A DNA stretch of 64,000 nucleotides from Guptibacillus algicola (GTDB lineage Bacteria; Bacillota; Bacilli; Bacillales; Guptibacillaceae): the NCBI RefSeq assembly GCF_020171805.1, contig NZ_JAIVAF010000001.1, positions 124,001 to 188,000 of the forward strand. The letters are read 5' to 3'. Both the position numbers and the translations under genes were made by a program. Positions 18,012 to 25,919 of this stretch are shown here, piece after piece. Position 1 is the first letter of the stretch. Each line of letters begins with the position of its first letter. Under the pieces are notes generated by a model, which saw only the letters and a program-made list of their open reading frames with translations, was not told the DNA's origin and searched no databases.

Positions 18012-18407
18012 CAGTTTGTAGAGAAACATAATTAATGTGTTCCCTATGCCGTAGGAGTTTGAATACCACAAGATTCCTGTGGACCAACGCCCGTTTTCCA
18101 CGGAAGTCAAGTGGTATTCACTCCTACTAGGTAGCAATCAATCAAAGCAAACTTTCCGACTGATTATTATTAAGTAGTCCTCTGTTTATCCCTAAAAGTA
18201 ATTTAATTTGCTTTTTTTGTTTTCAAAACCACATATCAATGTTGATTGGAGCGGAAGGATGCTCCTGCGGGACAGGTGAGACCCCAAAAGAGCGTTTTGA
18301 AAGAGACGAGGAGACTCACCGCCCGCCCTGCGGAAAACGAGCACCCTGATCCGGAAATCACTACCATATCCGTGGCCGATGGTCGTCAATACTTTCTCGA
18401 CAATCTG
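18012..18407. mobile_element. MITE-like dispersed repeat, copy 1 (396 bp)
   Basis: Non-coding element. The ends, read inward, are CAGTTTGTAGAGAAAC (18012-18027) and CAGATTGTCGAGAAAG (minus strand, 18407-18392), which match at 13 of 16 positions and so form terminal inverted repeats. Inside are two long imperfect palindromes. Half A (about 18050-18140) is bounded by GTAGGAGTTTGAATACCAC and GTGGTATTCACTCCTAC. Half B (about 18240-18360) is GC-rich and contains GCGGGACAGGTGAGACCCC. Orientation is opposite to copies 2-4. It is flanked by 23-bp direct repeats that are terminator hairpins. A 65-codon frame inside it has no ribosome binding site and is not a gene. Confidence 0.8.
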
Positions 18408-18430
18408 AAAACCTATATTAAATAGGCTTT
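18408..18430 (-). terminator. Right terminator copy flanking repeat element copy 1 (direct repeat)
   Basis: Direct repeat of 17989-18011 with 2 mismatches in 23. On the minus strand AAAGCCTATTTAATATAGGTTTT spans the last codons and TAA stop of ypdA (stop at 18418-18420), so the hairpin overlaps the coding end. Confidence 0.7.
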
Positions 18431-19410
18431 TTTGCTTTCGTTATGATATCGTTCGCTATTAGTTCTCCATGATGGCGACCATTCTCAATAAAGATTTCAT
18501 TGGCATTGTTCCCTGCAGCAATAACACCCGCAATATAGCATCTACCTACATTAGTCTCCATCGTTTCTTGATCAAATGTAGGTCTACCAGACGCTTCGTC
18601 GATCTCGATACCGATTTTAGTTAGAAAAGAATGATCTGGATGGTAGCCTGTCATAGCGAAAACGAAATCATTTGCAATGGTTCTCTCTTCGTTGTTTACA
18701 GTGTACACGATTTCTTTTTCGCGAATTTCCACTAGCTCAGCATTAAACTCCATTTTCACCTTGTCGTTTCTCACTAATGCTTCAAATTCAGGTAAAATCC
18801 ATGGTTTGATGCTCTTGGAGTACTGTCCTTGGCGATATAGGACTGTGGTACGAGCTCCAGCTTTCTCAAGCTCCAAAGCTGCGTCAACAGCTGAATTCTT
18901 CCCACCTACGACCACAACATCTTTATTAAAATATGGGTGTGGCTCTTTGAAATAATGCATCACTTTATCGAGGTTTTCACCAGGGATGCCCATATAATTG
19001 GGACTATCATAATACCCCGTCGCAATCACAACATGCGTTGCATGGTATGTGGCTTCCTTAGACTCGTGAAGTTTTTCTGACTCTATGACGAATCCGTCTT
19101 CATTCGTTATGATTTTGTTTACCTTTTCGTACGAATGAATTCGTAGATTCTTCCTTTTGGCGACATCTCTATAATAAGCTAGCGCTTGATTTCGCTTCGG
19201 TTTTCTTTCTTCGATAATAAACGGCACATCTCCTATTTCAAGCTTTTCACTTGAACTAAAAAACGTTTGATGTGTTGGGTAATGGTAGATCGCATTGACA
19301 ATATTACCTTTTTCAATGATCAATGGGTCGAACCCGTGATTTTGAAGTTCGATCGCAGCAGACATGCCACATGGTCCAGCTCCAATAATAACTACCTTTT
19401 CTTCTCTCAT
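18418..19410 (-). CDS. ypdA: YpdA family bacillithiol disulfide reductase
   Basis: NADPH-dependent flavoprotein that reduces oxidised bacillithiol. The FAD Rossmann motif GAGPCGMSAAIEL is at residues 10-22, with the Cys of GPCG at residue 14 (the family's active-site cysteine). The NADPH-binding GGKNSAVDAALEL lies at about 167-179 and the ATG-type motif is FAMTGYHPD. Length 330 is typical. ypdA next to gudB is the Bacillus arrangement. The last three codons form one arm of a terminator hairpin duplicated by the adjacent repeat element. Confidence 0.94.
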   Translation of the reverse strand: MREEKVVIIGAGPCGMSAAIELQNHGFDPLIIEKGNIVNAIYHYPTHQTFFSSSEKLEIGDVPFIIEERKPKRNQALAYYRDVAKRKNLRIHSYEKVNKIITNEDGFVIESEKLHESKEATYHATHVVIATGYYDSPNYMGIPGENLDKVMHYFKEPHPYFNKDVVVVGGKNSAVDAALELEKAGARTTVLYRQGQYSKSIKPWILPEFEALVRNDKVKMEFNAELVEIREKEIVYTVNNEERTIANDFVFAMTGYHPDHSFLTKIGIEIDEASGRPTFDQETMETNVGRCYIAGVIAAGNNANEIFIENGRHHGELIANDIITKAKKPI

Positions 19411-19477
19411 ATTCCCTCACTCCTGCAACAATCCATATAAAGACGATTTATTTCTATTTATTGTACTCATAACAAAC

Positions 19478-19509
19478 AAAAAATTCCCTACCTGAATGAT
19501 AGGGAATTT
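19478..19509 (-). terminator. Intrinsic terminator after gudB
   Basis: Arms AAATTCCCTA and TAGGGAATTT (19481-19509) with T-rich tail on the minus strand, 20 bases past the gudB stop. Confidence 0.85.
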
Positions 19510-19528
19510 CGATCACAATATCAACTAT

Positions 19529-20809
19529 TTAAATCCAACCACGGAAACGTGATGCTTCAGCCATTTTTCGTACCCCAACCATATAAGCTGAAAGCCTCAT
19601 ATCAACGCGTCGTGTTTCTGAGGTTCTATAAATGGAATTGAATGCATTTACCATAACCTTTTCAAGCTTTGCTTCTACTTCTTCTTCCGTCCAATAGTAA
19701 CCTTGGTTATTCTGTACCCATTCGAAGTAAGATACGGTTACTCCTCCGGAACTAGCAAGAACATCCGGTACAAGAAGTATGCCTCTCTCAGTAAGTATTT
19801 TGGTCGCTTCAATTGTTGTTGGACCATTCGCAGCTTCTACTACGATACTTGCTTTAATTTGATGTGCATTTTCTTCTGTAATTTGGTTTTCGATTGCTGC
19901 CGGAACAAGTATATCGCAATCAAGTTCAAGAAGTTCTTTATTACTAATCGTCTCTTTAAATAGTTTTGTTACCGTTCCAAAACTATCCCGACGATCTAAT
20001 AAGTAATCGATATCTAGACCCTCTGGATCATGAAGAGCACCGTATGCATCGGAAATCCCTACGATTTTTGCCCCTGCATCATGCATAAACTTGGCAAGGA
20101 AGCTACCAGCGTTACCAAATCCTTGAATAACGACACGTGCCCCTTCGATTTTGATGCCCTTCTTCTTCGCTGCTTCACGAATACAGATAGTTACACCTTT
20201 TGCAGTTGCAGACTCACGACCATGCGACCCACCGAGAACAAGTGGTTTCCCTGTAATGAATCCTGGTGAATCAAATTCACGAATACGGCTATATTCATCC
20301 ATCATCCATGCCATAATTTGGGAATTAGTAAACACGTCAGGAGCAGGAATATCTTTGGTGGGGCCAACGATTTGACTAATTGCCCTTACATAGCCTCTAC
20401 TTAGTCTCTCAAGCTCTCTAAATGACATTTCACGAGGGTCACAGATGATTCCACCTTTACCTCCGCCATAAGGTAGATCGACTATTCCAGCTTTAAGGCT
20501 CATCCATACGGATAATGCTTTCACTTCAGTTTCGGTTACATCAGGATGGAACCGAACTCCTCCTTTTGTTGGACCAACTGAGTCGTTGTGCTGAGCACGA
20601 TACCCGGTAAAGATTTTTATTGATCCGTCATCCATTCGAACTGGAATACGGACTGTCATCAACCTCATAGGTTCTTTCAAAAGTTCATATACCTCTTTTG
20701 GATAGCCTAACTTATCAAGTGCTTCATTAATGACCGATTGCGTCGACTCTAATACATCCCTTTTCTTTTTGTTGCTTTGTCCATTGTCTGTTTCGTTTTT
20801 GTCGACCAT
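19529..20809 (-). CDS. gudB: NAD-specific glutamate dehydrogenase
   Basis: Catabolic deamination of glutamate to 2-oxoglutarate; in Bacillus the protein also inhibits GltC. The 426 residues contain the catalytic block KAGIVDLPYGGGKGGI with the active-site Lys (about 112-127), GPTKDIPAPDV and the dinucleotide motif GFGNAGSFLA. The three-residue tandem duplication that inactivates gudB in B. subtilis 168 is absent, so the enzyme should be active. It is monocistronic, with a candidate promoter and a catabolite-response-like site upstream. rocG would be the alternative name, but context favours gudB. Confidence 0.95.
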   Translation of the reverse strand: MVDKNETDNGQSNKKKRDVLESTQSVINEALDKLGYPKEVYELLKEPMRLMTVRIPVRMDDGSIKIFTGYRAQHNDSVGPTKGGVRFHPDVTETEVKALSVWMSLKAGIVDLPYGGGKGGIICDPREMSFRELERLSRGYVRAISQIVGPTKDIPAPDVFTNSQIMAWMMDEYSRIREFDSPGFITGKPLVLGGSHGRESATAKGVTICIREAAKKKGIKIEGARVVIQGFGNAGSFLAKFMHDAGAKIVGISDAYGALHDPEGLDIDYLLDRRDSFGTVTKLFKETISNKELLELDCDILVPAAIENQITEENAHQIKASIVVEAANGPTTIEATKILTERGILLVPDVLASSGGVTVSYFEWVQNNQGYYWTEEEVEAKLEKVMVNAFNSIYRTSETRRVDMRLSAYMVGVRKMAEASRFRGWI

Positions 20810-20971
20810 TACTTAACCTCCCATTACTATGCCCTTACTGTGGTGTTTTCATAAAAAGATCCAATTAAGGCGACCTTTGACCCATTTACTTCTAAAAGTT
20901 TTTCGTTTTTCAATATTTCATCATTAGTTCATTAGTAAATAGAATACTCTATTGTCTTGCTTTCAAAACAT

Positions 20972-21000
20972 AGTATACACGTTTAGGTATCCTATGAGAA
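20972..21000 (-). promoter_or_regulatory. Putative sigma-A promoter of gudB
   Basis: Minus strand TTCTCA (20995-21000), 17 bases, TATACT (20972-20977). It lies about 160 bases upstream of the gudB ATG, in the otherwise gene-free stretch 20810-21084. Confidence 0.5.
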
Positions 21001-21039
21001 GGTATTCCGTCCACATTTTATGCAATTTGTTTCACAAAC

Positions 21040-21055
21040 TTGCAAACGCTTACTA
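21040..21055 (+). promoter_or_regulatory. Candidate catabolite-response element upstream of gudB
   Basis: TTGCAAACGCTTACTA matches 15 of 16 positions of the cre consensus WTGNAANCGNWNNCAW. It lies about 40 bases upstream of the candidate gudB -35 hexamer. CcpA control of glutamate dehydrogenase genes is known in Bacillus, but this site is inferred only. Confidence 0.4.
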
Positions 21056-21084
21056 CATAGGCCCATTTTGCTATTCAGAAAGAA

Positions 21085-21116
21085 AACCTCACAATATTGT
21101 GAGGTTCTTTTTATTA
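21085..21116 (-). terminator. Terminator after ddl
   Basis: Perfect palindrome AACCTCACAAT/ATTGTGAGGTT (21085-21106), followed on the minus strand by TTTTC. It begins 12 bases after the ddl stop. Confidence 0.75.
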
Positions 21117-21118
21117 TA

Positions 21119-22033
21119 TTATTTTTTTAGGCCAAGTTGTAGTAATTCTTCAATCATCTCTTCATAAGTAAAACCGATTTCTTTAGCTGCATCAGGGTAC
21201 AAACTAGTAGGTGTCATGCCTGGCAATGTATTTACTTCAAGAAAGACTGGCTTAGAACCATCTTTAGGGATGATGTAATCAACCCTGGAATATGTTTCAC
21301 ACCCTAGTAATTCGTGAGCAAGAACAGACTCTTCTTGAATCATATCTGTAAACTCTTTTGAAATTCGTGCAGGAACGATATGCTCACTTCCGCCCTCTGC
21401 ATACTTCGATTCATAATCATAGTACGCATTTCGGGGAACAATCTCTACAACAGGTAAACTACGTACATTTCCCTTCTCACCTAGCACGGCAACTGTAACC
21501 TCCGTACCAGAGATGAATTCTTCAAGAATCACCTTTGTATCAAAGCGAAACGCCTCTTCTATTCCTTGTACTAATTCGTCTTCATTTTGTGCAATCGTTA
21601 ACCCTATCGTAGATCCTTCACTATTTGGCTTCACAACTACCGGGAAATCGAAAGGAAGATCGAGATTAGCATAGTTGTCACCACGTTCTAGTACAAGATC
21701 CTTTGCAAGTCTAATGCTTGTTTCTTGTAGCACTTTTTTACTCTTGGCTTTATCCATCGCTACTGCTGATCCTAGAACGCCAGAACCAACGTACGGAATT
21801 TCTAACATATCGAGCAAACCTTGAATTCTGCCATCTTCTCCAAATCTACCATGAAGGCCAATAAACACCATATCTACATCTAATTTTAGAATTTCACTTA
21901 TTCTTTCTGGGTGAAAGTCTATTCCGACAACATCATGGCCGTTATGTTCAAGAGCGGCAATAATTCCTTTACCGCTTGAAAGGGAAACTTCTCTCTCGGC
22001 AGATGTTCCACCATATAAAACTGCTACTTTCAT
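21119..22033 (-). CDS. ddl: D-alanine--D-alanine ligase
   Basis: ATP-dependent synthesis of D-Ala-D-Ala for peptidoglycan. Motifs include VAVLYGGTSAEREVSLSSGK at the N-terminus, GLHGRFGEDGRIQG, VVKPNSEGSTIG and the C-terminal metal and substrate block FLEVNTLPGMTPTS. Length is 304, the short form typical of DdlB in Gram-negatives and some Firmicutes; the usual Bacillus Ddl is about 350. ATG at 22033 has AGGAGG 9 bases upstream. It is monocistronic between gudB and a divergent PIG-L gene, a place not used by B. subtilis ddl. Confidence 0.93.
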   Translation of the reverse strand: MKVAVLYGGTSAEREVSLSSGKGIIAALEHNGHDVVGIDFHPERISEILKLDVDMVFIGLHGRFGEDGRIQGLLDMLEIPYVGSGVLGSAVAMDKAKSKKVLQETSIRLAKDLVLERGDNYANLDLPFDFPVVVKPNSEGSTIGLTIAQNEDELVQGIEEAFRFDTKVILEEFISGTEVTVAVLGEKGNVRSLPVVEIVPRNAYYDYESKYAEGGSEHIVPARISKEFTDMIQEESVLAHELLGCETYSRVDYIIPKDGSKPVFLEVNTLPGMTPTSLYPDAAKEIGFTYEEMIEELLQLGLKK

Positions 22034-22235
22034 GTTCAAATACCTCCTGGGCTACATTTATGTACATCATTATATTCGTTATTAATCTAATTGGAACAAC
22101 TAAAAACTTCTCTCATCATATCATGTTTTTTTTGGAATTTGTTGCAGAGTTTCATGACCTCAGCCATTTATATTGGAATTCTGTCCATCTCTTTCGTATA
22201 CTTGCATTATCTTCAAGAAGAAAGGAAATGCCGAC

Positions 22236-22949
22236 ATGCCAAAGACCATTCTTTTTACGTTTGCACACCCTGATGATGAATCATTCACATGTGGTGGCAC
22301 GTTAGTTGAACTCTCTAAGCAAAAAGATACCAAAACGGTTCTATATAGTGCAACAGCAGGAGATGCAGGGAAATGCGGTGAGCCACCTATTTGCACCCGT
22401 GAAGATCTCGCTAGTGTTCGAAGAAATGAACTAACAGAAGCTGCTACTCACCTAGGAATCGATGATCTCATAATAGATGATTACCAGGACGGTAAATTAA
22501 GCGAGCTCTCACCTAATACGTTAAAAAACAGGCTTATCGAGCTTATAGATCACATTAAACCTGATGCTGTCGTAACGTTCCCTCCTCATGGCTTATCAGG
22601 ACACAGTGACCATACAGCGATTCAAGAAGCTACTCTACAGGCTATCCAAGAACAGCCAAACAGTGTGAAAGAGTTGTACTACGCAACATTCCCACAATCC
22701 CTAGCCACTGAAACTGGAAATCCTGCTTTTGCGGATCCTGATGAGAACATAACTCTCATTAAATCATTTACAGGAGAGCATATGAAAACCGTTCAACGTG
22801 CTCTACTTGCTCATAAAACGCAACACTTATCCGTTGAGCGAGTTTTTCCAACTATCCATCACAACAGCGGGTTTTCAAAGTTTGGCAACAAAGAATATTT
22901 TATTAAAGCTTGGGATAGCGGCTCGAATCAAAACTCTATCCTTTTATAG
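22236..22949 (+). CDS. PIG-L/LmbE family deacetylase
   Basis: Zinc-dependent N-deacetylase fold of the family that includes the GlcNAc-malate deacetylases of bacillithiol synthesis. The 237 residues show the zinc motif TFAHPDDESF (residues 9-18) and the second metal block GLSGHSDHTA (about residues 127-136). AAAGGA stands upstream of the ATG at 22236, and the longer frame has no better start. It could be a BshB2-type enzyme, which would fit with ypdA 3 kb away, but the substrate cannot be told from sequence. It is the only plus-strand gene between ansA and the 71-residue gene. Confidence 0.8.
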   Translation: MPKTILFTFAHPDDESFTCGGTLVELSKQKDTKTVLYSATAGDAGKCGEPPICTREDLASVRRNELTEAATHLGIDDLIIDDYQDGKLSELSPNTLKNRLIELIDHIKPDAVVTFPPHGLSGHSDHTAIQEATLQAIQEQPNSVKELYYATFPQSLATETGNPAFADPDENITLIKSFTGEHMKTVQRALLAHKTQHLSVERVFPTIHHNSGFSKFGNKEYFIKAWDSGSNQNSILL

Positions 22950-22960
22950 CTCATAAGAAA

Positions 22961-22997
22961 AAGCCTTCCGTTTCGCTCACCGGAAGGCTTTTTTTTA
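22961..22997. terminator. Bidirectional terminator between PIG-L gene and mecB
   Basis: AAGCCTTCCG and CGGAAGGCTT arms around TTTCGCTCAC, with A-rich left and T8 right. It serves both convergent genes. This convergent junction carries no repeat element. Confidence 0.9.
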
Positions 22998-23585
22998 TTG
23001 AAAATAGTGATTCAATTGTTTTATAGCAGTATCGCTCATCAACGTCTTTCCGTATTCGATTACACGATAACTTGTAATTGTAGATGGATTTCCAAACTCA
23101 GCTAATAAGGCGATGAGCGTATTTAATTCGACTTCACCAAAATCTTCCTCGTTGATCTTCAAATAGAAGTGTTGTTGGAAGGAATAGAGAGTCCCACCTT
23201 CGATCCCTACATCATTCAAGCGTTTTGAAAGACCGATAACGTCTTCGAAGGTATTAAATTCATAAAATACTTCATCGCTTTCATCAAGCGTTACCTGCAT
23301 TTCAATATACTCATCATTATAGTCGTCTTCTATATCGTTTTCTTTCGAACCTTTCGTAACGATCACGACCATTCCTTGTGCAGGCAATGAGAACACTTCA
23401 ACTGCGATAGGGCCATCTACTTTAAAACCAAGTTCGTCATCAGCTTCCATAATCATTTCTCTGAATAACTTATGGACTTTTGGCACGTCCTGCCATAATT
23501 CTTCTTTAGTTATTCCTCTCTCGTTTAAATCGTCATAAGTGAGAAATATTTTAATTTTATCGTATGTTAAACGTTCAAGACGCAT
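22995..23585 (-). CDS. mecB: MecA-family adaptor protein MecB
   Basis: Adaptor that delivers substrates to the ClpC/ClpP protease. It has the family architecture: N-terminal substrate-binding domain MRLERLTYDKIKIFLTYDDL with ERGITKEELW, an acidic linker (about residues 88-105), and a C-terminal ClpC-binding domain with LIALLAEFGNPS. Length 196 is close to B. subtilis MecB/YpbH (194) and shorter than MecA (218). The neighbours (ypbG side and gudB side) support mecB (ypbH) rather than mecA. Its stop is adjacent to the shared terminator. Confidence 0.9.
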   Translation of the reverse strand: MRLERLTYDKIKIFLTYDDLNERGITKEELWQDVPKVHKLFREMIMEADDELGFKVDGPIAVEVFSLPAQGMVVIVTKGSKENDIEDDYNDEYIEMQVTLDESDEVFYEFNTFEDVIGLSKRLNDVGIEGGTLYSFQQHFYLKINEEDFGEVELNTLIALLAEFGNPSTITSYRVIEYGKTLMSDTAIKQLNHYFQ

Positions 23586-23722
23586 CTAATTCCCCCCTAC
23601 CGTCTGTCACCAGCATATCCTTTAACATAATATATGTGATATTACATAGATGGTTCTTAGTTGACGATATTCTATAGTCTACACCGTTTTGGGAATGTTA
23701 GACAAGTCCTGCACCTCTTCTA

Positions 23723-24634
23723 CTAAGTTGAGAGTTTATGAAGCTTATCTTTAATCCAACCATCCCACTCATCTTTGTTATTACCTACAACGTATTGTTC
23801 ATAGGCTTGTCTCTTATCTCCCTGTAGATGTGACAAAGCACCGCCACCTACACCAATCGTCAAATCTGGAAAACGATCGTCGAGGCGATCGATCAAGTTT
23901 AAGCACTTTGGTAGATTGGACATAAGAGTACAAGATAAAAACAAAATGCTAGGAACTGTATCTTCCAAAACGATTTCAATATCTTTCTCAGGAATGCTCG
24001 GCCCTAGATAAATAACTTCAAAACCTTTTCTTCTAAGATATAACGTAAAGATTAGAAGACCCAATTCGTGATATTCATCGGTTGAACAAACAGCCATTAC
24101 CTTTGGTAAATAACCATCGATTGGAAGAGTATGAAAAATCATTCCTATCCTTGATCGAAGAAATGCAGTAGCAAAGTGTTCGTGCGCAACCGTTATCTTC
24201 TCATTTTCCCATAACTCTCCAACTTTAACCTGAAGCTGACCTAAGATGTCTTGTACAACTTTATCTATGCTAAAAAGAGAGAAAGCTTGGTTCAACAGCT
24301 CTTGTGCCTTGTTTTCATCAAACGAAAGTAGCGCTCCCAATATGTCATCAGCTAACGCATGGGACCGATCTCTAGTTAACTCTTGAGAATCTGAATGAGG
24401 CTCAGTATTACCATCCTCAAGCAATTCCACGGCTTGACTAATTGTAAACCCTTGTTCTGTTTTCTGTACAAGCCACTTCAAAACAGACAAATGCTCATCC
24501 GAATAGAGGCGATGACCTGCATCATTTCTTATAGGAGAAATAATATTATAACGTCTCTCCCATGCTCTTAGCGTGCCTGGTTGAATACCCAGCTTTTTAG
24601 ACACTGCCTTAATATTATATTTACCTTCTGACAT
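23723..24634 (-). CDS. MerR-type regulator with cobalamin-binding domain (CarH/LitR-like)
   Basis: DNA-binding regulator of 303 residues. Residues 6-75 form a MerR winged helix (IKAVSKKLGIQPGTLRAWERRY). Residues about 93-170 form the helical B12-cap and the rest a Rossmann B12-binding domain. W142 followed after nine residues by E152-H153 fits the W-x9-EH motif of CarH, and E187-x-H189-xx-G192 supplies the lower cobalt ligand. Such proteins bind adenosylcobalamin as a repressor tetramer released by light. The residue after W142 is Glu, whereas CarH of Thermus has a His there that ligates cobalt after illumination. No carotenoid genes are nearby, so the target is unknown. Confidence 0.85.
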   Translation of the reverse strand: MSEGKYNIKAVSKKLGIQPGTLRAWERRYNIISPIRNDAGHRLYSDEHLSVLKWLVQKTEQGFTISQAVELLEDGNTEPHSDSQELTRDRSHALADDILGALLSFDENKAQELLNQAFSLFSIDKVVQDILGQLQVKVGELWENEKITVAHEHFATAFLRSRIGMIFHTLPIDGYLPKVMAVCSTDEYHELGLLIFTLYLRRKGFEVIYLGPSIPEKDIEIVLEDTVPSILFLSCTLMSNLPKCLNLIDRLDDRFPDLTIGVGGGALSHLQGDKRQAYEQYVVGNNKDEWDGWIKDKLHKLST

Positions 24635-24711
24635 TGTCTTCTTCTCCTCTACTATTCCATTATCCCCCTTAGTATAAGGGATGAGTGAGGTTTGTGTAAA
24701 CTTTGTATAAG

Positions 24712-25473
24712 TTATTTCCTTTTTAATGTAAATAAATGCGTCTCTGCTGGAGCCATCAACCTTAAAGGAAGTGTTGTTGTACCGTAACCATTACTTATGA
24801 CTACAGTCGTTTCACCCACTCGTTTTATCCCACCCTTTTCCCTGATACCAAAGCCAAGAATTCTAATTTGTCCACCATGTGTATGACCAGAGAGCAGTAA
24901 CTGAATTCGGTCATTTTCTTTTAGTTCATGTTTGATATCAGGGTTATGACTAATTAATATCTTTGTATTTGCTTTTGCACATGCTAAAGCTTTCCGAAGA
25001 GAATGGTGATGTGTGGAGAGGTCGTCAATGCCTAGGAAACTTATTTCTTCTCCATTACGTTCTATGGTTTCAGCGGAATTGTTCAGAATATGTACGTTGT
25101 TGTTTAGAAGAATCTGTTCTAATTGGTCAGGGTCCTCTTCATAGTCATTATTTCCCCATACAAAATAGCACGGTGCAACATGACTAAGTTTCTTCATATT
25201 CTCATTCACTTTATCGAAGGAAACCCCTTTTTCCATCACATCCCCACCGATAACAACGACATCTGCTACCTCTTGAACTTCCTTTATAATTCCATCAGAA
25301 ATCCTGCGATTATGTAAATCTGAAATAAAGAAGATAGTGAAGGATTGAAATTGCTCAGGTAGACCTTCAATGGGAATTTCTTTCTTCACCACCCTATTCA
25401 AATGTGCCTCGATCCACATATAAATCAACAGCAGCGCGATGGCTGCTGTACCCACATAAAATACGATGATCAT
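24712..25473 (-). CDS. ypbG: Calcineurin-type metallophosphoesterase (YpbG)
   Basis: Membrane-anchored phosphoesterase of unknown substrate. Residues 1-20 are a membrane segment (FYVGTAAIALLLIYMWI). The metal-binding motifs follow in order: SDLHN, GGDV, GNNDYE, SHNPD and SGHTHGGQ, so all five catalytic blocks are intact. The length of 253 agrees with B. subtilis YpbG. Its start overlaps the stop of the upstream membrane-protein gene by 4 bases, which implies coupling. The fold resembles YkuE and other periplasm-facing phosphoesterases. Confidence 0.9.
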   Translation of the reverse strand: MIIVFYVGTAAIALLLIYMWIEAHLNRVVKKEIPIEGLPEQFQSFTIFFISDLHNRRISDGIIKEVQEVADVVVIGGDVMEKGVSFDKVNENMKKLSHVAPCYFVWGNNDYEEDPDQLEQILLNNNVHILNNSAETIERNGEEISFLGIDDLSTHHHSLRKALACAKANTKILISHNPDIKHELKENDRIQLLLSGHTHGGQIRILGFGIREKGGIKRVGETTVVISNGYGTTTLPLRLMAPAETHLFTLKRK

Positions 25474-25862
25474 CCTTCAACGCCCTTCCTAAATTTCTTA
25501 GCTGCTCTTGCTGTTTCTATATTAGCTGATAACACGCCATAGATCACAGCCATGATAAGAGAAGCACTCGATAACCAAACGTTCCTCTCAAATAATACCC
25601 AATAGATCCCAGTTAATAAACTAAACTCCAAAAGAATCGCTCCGTATCGCTCTTTAATTCCCATTGAGATGAAATTTTCAAGTTGGTTTCTTATTATACT
25701 TGCTACAGCTAAGAACCCAAATAAAAAGCAAAGCGCTCCAAAACCATAGCGAAAACTATTCAACATCAAATCTGTAAACGTGATACTTTTTAACACTAGC
25801 GTTTGCTGAGCAAAAAACAGTAACACAAACGCTAACACTAAACGCAAAAAAGATAGCAGCAT
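25470..25862 (-). CDS. Unrecognised four-helix membrane protein
   Basis: A 130-residue protein with about four hydrophobic segments (about residues 3-22, 33-55, 72-88, 95-112) and a basic C-terminal tail (RAAKKFRKGVEG). I do not recognise a family. It overlaps the start of ypbG by 4 bases and probably belongs to the same transcript. Its ribosome binding site GGGGGAGG is part of a stem with AAAACCTCC just upstream (25866-25906), which may limit its translation or act as the terminator of the upstream CBS gene. Confidence 0.7.
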   Translation of the reverse strand: MLLSFLRLVLAFVLLFFAQQTLVLKSITFTDLMLNSFRYGFGALCFLFGFLAVASIIRNQLENFISMGIKERYGAILLEFSLLTGIYWVLFERNVWLSSASLIMAVIYGVLSANIETARAAKKFRKGVEG

Positions 25863-25865
25863 AGC

Positions 25866-25906
25866 AAAACCTCCCCCTCTATACCTATGTAAGAGAAGGA
25901 GGTTTT
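25866..25906 (-). terminator. Hairpin between the CBS gene and the membrane protein gene
   Basis: Arms AAAACCTCC and GGAGGTTTT close a loop of about 23 bases. On the minus strand the 3' arm contains the GGAGG of the next gene. There is only a short T tract, so it is either a weak terminator or a translational control hairpin. Confidence 0.5.
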
Positions 25907-25919
25907 ATAAATATGATTT

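Noticed and set aside
18192-18389. 65-codon frame on the minus strand within repeat copy 1 (similar frames in copies 3 and 4 at 48646-48848 and 60765-60968)
   Set aside because: Frames arise from the GC-rich palindrome, differ between copies, and have no ribosome binding site; the sequence is conserved as a palindrome, not as a protein.
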